A stretch of 64,000 nt of DNA from Topomyia yanbarensis (taxonomy: Eukaryota > Arthropoda > Insecta > Diptera > Culicidae). A model generated the notes under the pieces. It ran no database searches, was not told the origin of the DNA, and saw only the letters and a program-made list of their open reading frames with translations. Positions 56,160-64,000 of the stretch are shown here, one piece after another (positions within the stretch are counted from its first letter, which is position 1; every line of letters begins with the position of its first letter). Made by a program: the position numbers and the translations under genes. Where the stretch lies: the NCBI RefSeq assembly GCF_030247195.1, contig NC_080672.1:97660113-97724112 (forward strand), read 5' to 3'.

Positions 56160-57010
56160 ATAAAATAACTGTGTGGTACGTTTAGTACAGGAATGGCATA
56201 TAACGGTTTATGTATTCGTGAACTGGTTCATGATTACTAGTATATTAGTCACGATCGGTGTTCGTGAAATAGTTGACAAAATCATGAAATATTATTCATG
56301 AATCCGTGTACTGTTTCATCATCGCTAGTATCTTAGTCCTTAGTCATTCGTGCACGTGAAAAATTTCACTAAATCATAACATTTTGTTCATGCATTGTGG
56401 GTTTATTCATTGATCCACGATTGCCATTCGTACTCGTACTGAAACAAAATATTATTCTTGTATTCGTGAACTGGTCTGGTTCCTAGAATATTAGTTACGA
56501 CTTGGCATTCGTGCTGAAATGGTTTACAAAATGATAAAACATTATTCATGGGTTTGTGAGCTGATTCTAGATTCATTGAATACTATTCACGATCTATCTT
56601 GTATGCTTGTGACATTTAGAAGATATTACTGATTATTTTCTCACTCATACAGCTCAGCACAGAGTCTTAAAATTGCCACGTGAGCTATTACATGCAATTT
56701 GGAATAAAGAATTCAGCTTTGTTCCGCAAAACTGTTCCATGAAATATAACATAGAAAAAGGTCAGAATGATGTTCGGAAAGAAAACGAAAACTGGACTGA
56801 GCACCAAAAATCCATTACAGAGTCACAAATCGTGTTCGTGAAATATTTCACAAAATCATTAGATGCTGCCAATCAGATACGCTTTCGTTATATAGTTCAT
56901 ATTGGCATGTCACGTCGCGGGATAAAATATCACGATAATATACAAAAAAAATACGAAGAACGTGACAAAGCTTCTACAATCGTGAATATTAATGATATTA
57001 CTCCCCAAGA
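56160..57010 (-). repeat. Inverted copy of the 94-bp-array dispersed element
   Basis: TATTCGTGAACTGGTTCATG, AGTATATTAGTCACGATC and GTGAAATAGTTGACAAAATC are reverse complements of unit phrases at 48590-49470. Near 56930-57000, AAAATATCACGATAAT corresponds to the first module. The 130-codon open frame at 56673-57065 is mostly this repeat and is not called as a gene. Confidence 0.65.
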
Positions 57011-59737
57011 AAAATGCGATAATGAATTCTACAGCTCTTTACTCGATGTAGTTAATAAGTGTTAACTAAACATATTCAACACATGACCAAACTCTACCAA
57101 ACACTTGAGTGAAAAGTCAGGCATTGTTTGATATGAACTACTTTTGTGGATAAGCAAATGGTTTCTTAAATACGAAGTTTATTATACATTATTTCAGGAG
57201 CTGGGGACAATTTTTGTAAACAATACGAAATTGCAATTTTTTCGTGAATCTAAAAACCGATTTATTTTTGTTAGAAAATCTAAGACAGATTTTATGACGG
57301 TGTTAAATGGATTAAAATCGTTTGCAAATTCTGTACTTAAATAACAATTTATTGTGTCATAGTTTACACATAGTTTTTTGTAATCGCAACATACAACAGG
57401 ATAAAACCTGCGCCAAGCCCAAAAAATGCCACTAATGAAAAATGCAAATAAGCTCCTATTGTCCTAACACGATGACGCATATAATGCAAGTAGTTGTTTA
57501 ACATTGGCAATTGAGTTATTGCTACGCTGACTAATCCTAACCTACTGTTGTATACCGCATAGAAAGGGACTCACTGGAGAAAATTTACATAAATAACCTG
57601 AATGTTGCATCCGAGAGTTTGCTGATTTATGCAAATCAATTCGTTGGAAAGCTTTTACCATCTTGCACATGTATCTCTGACAATCTTAAAAACATGCAAG
57701 AAAGAAGAATACAGACAGACTTTCTGCCGGGTGAAGAATTCTGGTTCATAACAGGTAGCAATATTTGCGCTTGTTTTGAAAGTTAAAACAACTTTCAAGG
57801 ATAAATTGATAAACATTTTAAACGAATGTATTTCTTATAGGTTCCACCTTTCTTTGGCGAACATCTGTGACGCATTATCAGGAGGATAAAGCTATTAGTT
57901 ATAGAACAATCAAATTTGTAAACCAGTGAAAATAGCTACAGCAGGGTGTCCCTTGTTGATTATTCAACAATCGTACCATATGGATGAATGAGTATGCCTA
58001 CTTCCGCATAACAGTAGGTAGGTAAATAAACGATGAACAAAACTGCATTCACAACAACGAATTAAAGTGACAAAGACAGCGATGACGAGGTACCTCAATG
58101 GAACTCATTGAGACGTGTGCAGTGAATGCATGCAGGATGCTCAGTCAAACTGCTCTTGATGTCGCACCAGGAAGATGCTGGGCAGGAAACAGGGATGTAT
58201 CCGGAATCAGAATGATTTTAATTTTATTCAGGAGCAAAAGCCAAACAGAAATAAACTTTCTATTTTTTCTCAAAGAAAAAAAGTTGAATAGAACCTTTTT
58301 GTGTCCGAAGAGCAAAATATGTAACCGTAGTGGGTCTGGTACCAAGACAGTGTCAAATACTGACGCGACGAAATCGAAACGCAAATTCTTCAAGGCTTCA
58401 TGTTCAAAATAGTTTTAAAATATTGGGTGATGAGCCTATTTTCACCATACTAAGCAAAGTGCCTCAATAATTCGGTAATTTCTTGCCTTACAACCAATGG
58501 AATGCGTAAAAATTGACATCAACCGCTTTGTTTCGTTGTTAAGAACCAATATAACAACACAAATGCGTTGAAAACAGTACAATTCTCGTGTTTGAGCACA
58601 ATTAAAACTCGAATCGAGTACCCTTATTGTTGCGCTACCATTTGACTCAATGCGTTGAACAAAGATGGCAGACACTGCTCTAACCAACGGCTTCAAATGG
58701 GTAGGGTGATAATAGAAACATGGCGCAAATAGTCTCATCACCCTAGCATGTTTGCTTGTCGAAACGATGTTTCGTTTTCACTGTTACTCATCAGTAAACA
58801 GAACTTTTGTACCAGTAGTTTAGTAGTTTAGTATGAACACAAGCATTGTTTAATTTTTGGATTTAGCGTCTATCGGGTGCCAATGCAGTGCAAGATACTG
58901 ATGAAATTTTCATCTAATCGAAACAGTTAACTAAACGGGGGAGGAAAACGAGGTAAGTAATTTCTTTTCCCAGGCAAAAAACCAACAGCTTGTGATATTG
59001 CCGTAAAAATATCAAATGTAAAAGGAACTTATACTTACAAACATGTGTTCGAGCGAGGAAAAGTGCGAATTGAGTGCCTCAATTTTCACACAACCATTTG
59101 AGTAATCTAGTCCCTATATAGTTTTGATCAGCCTACACAAGAGGTTTTCATGTATGAGACATAAACACTTAAAGCTAATAACATATCCAGAAAACCCTTT
59201 CACTTTGCTGAAGTACTGCTCACCTCTTGGCACTGAAATTCAGCCCTGCTGACATCTTTATGCGCTGTTGGAGTGCGCGTCAGTGCCAAGTTAAATAAGC
59301 TCATAATGCTCGAGTGTACTCATAGAGTCTCGTGCACTAGTCTAGTACCCTAGCTCCCAGCTCGAGCCCAGAGTCGTCGTTCCGTTATGGAGCAAGCTAG
59401 ATGGGAATGCCATAAGGTTACGCGACCGTATACAGCGGCAGTTCCAAACGAGTAAATATTTATTTTAGAAGGGACCGAACGTCTCCAGCTGGCGAGCTTC
59501 TATCGCTACGCTGCCGACGAAGTGAATACATCAACTCAAGAAAGAAAGCTGCCGGCTGTCGCTATACTGAGACAAAGAAAGATGCATTCTTTTAGCTTGA
59601 TCAGGAGACTGCGCTTCCTTCGTTATTATAGAACGTGTCTAACTTCCGTTTATTGAGGTAATATGCTTTTTATAGTCGTTCCAGTAATTTACAGTTGCTG
59701 TAACATTTTCTGTGTAAACAAAAACAAAATAACTTAC
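57011..59737. other. No exon recognised; probable Frl first intron
   Basis: No coding segment resembling the next formin-like exon (expected to begin with a DLPPDK-like motif) was seen on the minus strand. An inverted pair CTTGGCACTGA / TCAGTGCCAAG occurs at about 59226 and 59279. Otherwise AT-rich sequence. Confidence 0.45.
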
Positions 59738-60007
59738 CAGCACTTTCGCGAACCGACGATCCAGCTCGCCAATGTCTGGCATGGGTTGTAAATTCCGCGA
59801 CCGGATACTAGCCTGACGTACGTGACAGCTCGACGGTTTCCATGCATCAATACTACTGATGCCACTCGATGGCGACGGTAGCAGTGAACAGGGCTGTTGA
59901 ATATCCGGATGGTGTGTTTCTACAAGCACACTGCCACATTTGGAACTACCGACGCCACCGTTACTGGCAGCTATGCTGCTGGCCGCTTTAGACGATGCCA
60001 AACCCAT
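59738..60007 (-). CDS. Frl: Formin-like protein, first coding exon (Frl/FMNL type)
   Basis: Exactly 90 codons on the minus strand, from ATG at 60007 to a GTAAGT donor (59737-59732), ending in phase 0. The protein starts MGLASSK; Gly2 with Ser6-Lys7 is a strong N-myristoylation signal, as in FMNL formins, which use it for membrane targeting. A low-complexity Ser/Gly/Pro stretch follows. The exon closes with [17 protein letters not shown], matching the PMPxxGELExRFxxxL motif at the start of the GTPase-binding (GBD/FH3) region of FMNL proteins. The family nucleates and elongates actin under Rho-type GTPases. Further exons should lie leftward, beyond a long intron; none was found in the window. 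The start context GACCGAAAATGG is good. Confidence 0.85.
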
Positions 60008-60880
60008 TTTCGGTCACTGGGGTGTCGCCGGTTTCTTTTACGTTTTCGTAATTACAGCACACAGATTAAACACAAAACACTTCGATCACATAAACACGTA
60101 GGATTTGGCTCATTCATAGCACTTCATAATTTTGTTCTTCCCCGTTACGAATTACGCATGCCATTCGTTGTATTTATCGAAACACTAACTCCGCTAAAAA
60201 CGGTAGCATACGGCTATGTAAACACTACTGAATGGATCTCTTCCGATCGTTCTGGTTGAATTGAATTCGTATGCTATAGCACTGCATATCACAGACCCCC
60301 AACGCGTAAAACACAAATAAAAATCACGTGCCTTTTCCTTCCGACCCCCCGCTGTTTTGTGCGTATTAATACAGAGCTATGCAAATGAGCTGGAAATCAC
60401 ACAAAACAACAATTACATTCAATGAATGCTAATACCGCTCACCAACGAAATGGAGGGATAATTCTCACTTCCGGTGAAGGCAATCATAGTCACCGGCCCG
60501 GCGAAAAGCAACGGATGTCTCGCGGAGCCCTGGCTGACCACCCACTCACACCAGTCAGCAAGTTCCGATACATAAAACACGAATCGGTAGACCACGACCG
60601 ACCGACGCGAGCTTCCTATGAAACTGCTGTTCGCCTCCACCGTCGTCGCCGCCAGAGTCGTGTTGCTCAAGAAATTTACCGTGCGATCATAATCAAACAA
60701 TCAAGTTTCGCGAGAACGAGTTTCGCATTTCGCAGTGCATCAATTCCTCATAATGATGATGAAGCTCCTTCTTTCTACGTGGCTCGTAGACTATCCGAAA
60801 TCAGAAGGTTGATTTCAGTTTGGCTTAGTTCGCGGTCACTGTCGTCATTGGTCAACTAGCCAGCGCAATAGTCGCGCGAA
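60008..60880 (-). promoter_or_regulatory. Probable 5' UTR and promoter region of the Frl-type gene
   Basis: Relatively GC-rich sequence directly upstream of the exon, with no repeat phrases from elsewhere in the window; it stands out from the AT-rich flanks. Both strands have long open frames (plus 60422-60859, 145 codons; minus 60419-60700), consistent with CG-rich UTR/promoter sequence; neither resembles a known protein. No clear TATA box. The transcription start cannot be placed from sequence. An acceptor-like CCCCAG lies 11 bases before the ATG, so a 5' UTR intron is possible. Confidence 0.45.
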
Positions 60881-61699
60881 ACGGTTAAACCTGTGGACAG
60901 TGGATTTAATGTTTTGCTGCGATATTTGTTTTTTTTTGCGATCCGCTGCTCGTGTGATGCGAAACGTGAAGTTCGTGCTGAAATAGACGAAATAGGAGAA
61001 AGGAGGTTATTACAAGTATAAAACAAAAGTATCGGCAAATTATTCAAACAGGGGTAAATAAGGCTAGGTGAGCCAGTAATTTCAATGTGGTGCTGGCTAT
61101 AGTTATACACACAGTTTTGGCGATCTATGTATAAAGTATTCAGATCATAATTAAGAATCTGTTGAGGGGTGATATAAAACCATATTTAGTAAATAAATCA
61201 TTCTACGCATACCATCAAATCTCAACCGTTGTAGAAATATTGAACTATTTTCTGTAACGAATTAGTATGTCTTAAAGTGTCTCTAACTCTAAAAGTATGC
61301 TCTTTATTTCAATTTTCTTTTGGTTACATTACAAAGATGAGAAAATTGTCTATTTACACTGATATGTTTCAGTTCATGAGTTTAAGCAAGGATTTGAAGT
61401 ATTTGAAAGCTGATGTTTTAAACGAGTTTTTTTTTCGTTTTGGAGATAGAAGTAAAATAATAAACATCATTGGAGGTCATCTATACATCACGTGGATAAT
61501 TTCGGGGAGGGTGGGATATACGGAAAAGTCCACGCTTATCCGTGGAGAGGAGGTGGGGGACAGGAATTATCTACGAGATCCCGATAGGGCAACAATACGC
61601 AAATAAACTTCCGTAAACTTAAACTAACTCAAACTCTAATTCAATTCGTTTATTATGAGTCGGAGTTTGTAGAGCGGCGATATCCATCGCACATTTCAC
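60881..61699. other. No recognised gene
   Basis: AT-rich with one 109-codon open frame (61277-61606, plus) of no recognisable family. Confidence 0.4.
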
Positions 61700-61715
61700 C
61701 GAGTCTTCTTCGTAT

Positions 61716-61946
61716 TTAGCTTGTCCGCCGGTCCAAGTGATACACAAGGGTTAGCTCCATCCTGGTCGATCCTGCATCGAGCAAGGGATAAGTGTTAATG
61801 GACTTCTCTCTGCCATGCACCGTAACTCGGATGTACTTTAGCAGAACTCCGCCGATCAAACAGTAAGGAGATATTTTGCGATGAACTGCTGGGAATTTGT
61901 TTTTCGTGCTTGTTATCATCGTGCAGCTACCGATGATGAAGATCAC
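61716..61946 (-). pseudogene. BEL/Pao retrotransposon protease fragment
   Basis: Minus strand: GGVLLKYIRVTVHGREKSIN, then TYPLLDAGST. The pattern ...VxGxxxxxxxxxLLDxGST is the active-site region of BEL/Pao retropepsin, with DAGST at the catalytic aspartate. It follows, on the same strand, a degraded BEL gag at 61994-63191. No reverse transcriptase or LTR was seen. Confidence 0.7.
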
Positions 61947-61993
61947 ATCCGTTATGATCGCATGAAACTTTCCGTTCGCAGGAATTAAAATGC

Positions 61994-63191
61994 TTAGTCA
62001 GACTCTTCCGATAGATCTTCATTCACCAACACCCATCGTGCACTCGGTGACATATCGAGGAACCTAGCATGCTTTGTCTTTTCCTCAAGCGAGATCGGGG
62101 AATGTAGATGAATATAGGCTTCTTCCTTCCGGTTTCTCCTCGCAAGCCGTGGTCGGTTCACCCCACTTAAAGCTTTCACCATTCATCCAAGCCACTCGTT
62201 GAACTTCAGCAATGTAGTTGCACAACACACCTTCCGATAAAAAACCCAATTCATTTTTAAGTTTGATGGGAGGCTGTCAACTAATTCTTGTAGTAATGCG
62301 AAATTGTACAACGACTCATCCATCTGAGGAACGTGACAGACAGAATCTGCACTGCAACATTCCATTTTCCATTTTATCAACCTTGGGTGGAGGAATCATC
62401 CTAATCTTGCGCACGATCGTCTCCACAATGAACTCCGGATTACCGAAGTGTATTCAATCGTTGAATGATCATCGGAATGTTGTCGGGATGTAGAAGCAGA
62501 CCTTTGACAGAGCTTAGCGCTTTGTCGCACAGACTTTTCAAGCCGATCAAGCAACTCATCGTTTCGAAAACCACACATCCGGCAAGTCATTTCATACACT
62601 ATGACAAATCGTGGCCAATATCTTCAGAATCGCCGCCAAATTTTAGTAGATCTTTCGTAGTTTGCCGTGCCGCAAGATGTCCTCTCGTAATTGACACGTC
62701 ATCGCAGTACGAAGTTTGGTGATCTGGTTGCGGGGTAGTAGTTACCATCGGAGGTAGTCCAAGTTAATAGGTTAGGTAGCGGGGGTAGCGGAAACTGAAA
62801 GCTTGGAACCACCGGAAGTGGAAGGCACGCTGTCGAAATCGTTGCCGCCGGAACTGGTTGCTGAGACGCCAAGCTGTTGAATACTTAGAATTAGAAATTC
62901 CATGAGGAGGAGTTCATAAGGCTCCCCTAAATCACGAAGATTTTCTGTTCTGATTTTTTCATCAATGCCTTAAAAGAAGTTCGATACAAAAATTCCTTGA
63001 ATTGTTTTGGACTTCTCAGGATCACTCTGAAGGTAAGAAATTTCCTTAATTTTGCAAACCCTTGAATTTATTAGACGCCCCATTGCTTGTAGGGTTTGTC
63101 TGATTCTTGATAGACTTTCCAATGTTCTTACTTGAAGTTCATGAAATTCCTCTTGTGTAATGCATTGTGGAACTAGATGAGCGCTAGACAC
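61994..63191 (-). pseudogene. BEL/Pao gag-like region, degraded
   Basis: Minus strand, from 63191: a helical N-terminal piece (FHELQVRTLESLSRIRQTLQ). Then, across several frames, RLEKSVRQSA, ALSSVKGLLLHPDNIPMIIQ, RLNTL, GNPEFIVETIVRKIRMIPPP, KVDKMEN, NFALLQELVDSLPSNLKMNW, VFYRK and FNEWL. The series matches the DUF1759-type gag of BEL/Pao elements (LxxxFGxPExIxxxIxxKIRxxP..., LPxxxKxxWxxY, FxxWL). Many frameshifts and stops; dead copy. The orientation is the same as the Frl exon and it lies upstream of it. Confidence 0.8.
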
Positions 63192-63621
63192 TTTTGTATA
63201 TTGTTCCTTCTCAAAGTATTTTTGTGCAGATACTGAGTAACATGTACATAAATGATTTTCCCTGAGAAAGAATTCCTTCTTTATCGACTTCGACTGTTTC
63301 TACTGTCCCATATGAAGCCTTTCAACTCGGTAGGACCGTAGGTGGTCTACTTTCGAACCTGAAATAAAAATATGCTGACTATTCAGAAGATTTTAAAAGC
63401 AAAAGCCTGAACAGAAATTTTAAAGATTATCCCAGCTAAGCTAAGAGATTTCTAGTCAACATCGACATGACATCGTTTGCCACGTATTTTTACGCCTTCG
63501 TACCTGTTCTCAAAGTTGAATTAACTGCATGGTAACGAATGCGAGTTTGACATGCGTGATACCCTTTACCAGAAATGCTAAAGATAACTGCAACTAATGA
63601 TGTATTTTTTTACTCGATTAA
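63192..63621. other. No recognised feature
   Basis: AT-rich sequence; may contain the missing 5' part or LTR of the BEL-type element, but no LTR pair is visible in the window. Confidence 0.4.
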
Positions 63622-63887
63622 CGCAAATAATCGATTAATTTCTAAAATAATCGAAAAATCAATAATCGATGAAGGGTATGCTTTGAAAATGAAAGTCGCA
63701 GAACAAAAAATATGACAAGACTTCTCCAAATTTTTCAAAATGTTTCTAGCGACCTTTTTTTGGTTGGAAAACTAAGATTTACTAAGTAATCGATTATTGA
63801 TTTTAATCGATTATCTTGGTCGATTAATCGAATGAATTAATCAAGCTCTCAAAAATTATTCGATTAACGGATAATCGATTATTTGCG
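63622..63887. mobile_element. 266-bp inverted-repeat element rich in TAATCGATTA
   Basis: CGCAAATAATCGATTA (63622-63637) and TAATCGATTATTTGCG (63872-63887) are exact 16-bp inverted ends. Between them are at least four more ATCGATTA/TAATCGAT words (around 63662, 63788, 63806, 63823). Outside, CTCGATTAA adds to the palindromic density. It most resembles a MITE with subterminal repeats; no target duplication was found. Confidence 0.65.
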
Positions 63888-64000
63888 AAAACCAGACATC
63901 CAAGTCTTTCAGGTACCAGGTTGTCTTCATCATGTTAATCGATCTCCATTTTTCCCGATAACTTCAGCATGACAATATTTTAAACACAGCTAAAACTTCA

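Noticed and set aside
56673..57065. 130-codon open frame as a gene
   Set aside because: Most of it is the inverted copy of the dispersed 94-bp-array element (AAATATTTCACAAAATCATT and similar phrases); no protein family recognised.
60422..60859. 145-codon plus-strand frame as a protein-coding gene
   Set aside because: Composition is Arg/Ser-rich as expected for random frames in GC-richer DNA, with no recognisable domain, and it overlaps the probable 5' region of the Frl-type gene.
1..64000. Endogenous viral elements
   Set aside because: All retroelement-like proteins seen fit non-LTR or BEL/Pao elements; no flavivirus-like, rhabdovirus-like or other viral protein was recognised.

Overview
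This is eukaryotic, AT-rich, repeat-dominated DNA. The mix suggests a culicine mosquito, most likely Aedes: a tRNA-derived SINE resembling Feilai, a Jockey/Juan-like gag, I/LOA-like and RTE-like non-LTR fragments, a BEL/Pao fragment, and many short TIR elements with TA or 8-bp target duplications. The species call is inference. There are no operons, rRNA genes or CRISPR arrays. I find one convincing host-gene exon: the first coding exon of a formin-like (Frl/FMNL-type) gene on the minus strand, 59738-60007. It has an N-myristoylation start and a consensus splice donor. Everything at lower coordinates would lie in its first intron or beyond it.

Layout. 1-5 kb: fragments of RTE-like and Jockey/CR1-like non-LTR elements, one split by a MITE. 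7.3-8.9 kb: a non-autonomous hAT element with a perfect 8-bp target duplication, then a 161-bp TA-flanked MITE. 10-12.8 kb: a dispersed element with short internal tandem repeats, also at 48.3-49.6 kb and inverted at 56.2-57.0 kb; a fold-back element lies in it. 12.8-21.5, 29.2-29.6, 34.0-36.7 and 51.1-52.65 kb: blocks of a GATCGCG-rich repeat with a period of about 450-480 bp. Some blocks have a shared head and tail, and three carry younger nested TIR elements. 22.98-23.70 kb: a 341-bp tandem duplication. 26.4-31 kb: RT, RNase H and endonuclease fragments. 33.1 kb: a near-perfect 237-bp hairpin. 36.7-37.7 kb: a Jockey-type ORF1.

The most unusual component is a roughly 3.2-kb repeat present three times (37740-40899, 41013-44172, 52657-55914). 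It is built from broken replication-dependent histone H3 genes. H3 segments are recognisable in each copy, along with TATA-type promoter modules in both orientations and several histone 3' stem-loops, some followed by ACCA. Copies 1 and 2 are nearly identical and lie 113 bp apart. All three copies share the same left and right termini, so a piece of histone cluster seems to have become a repeat or mobile unit.

61.7-63.2 kb holds a degraded BEL/Pao gag-protease, and the right edge holds a MITE rich in TAATCGATTA. No gene network can be inferred here. The interest lies in the repeat architecture, the order of insertions and the histone-derived unit.
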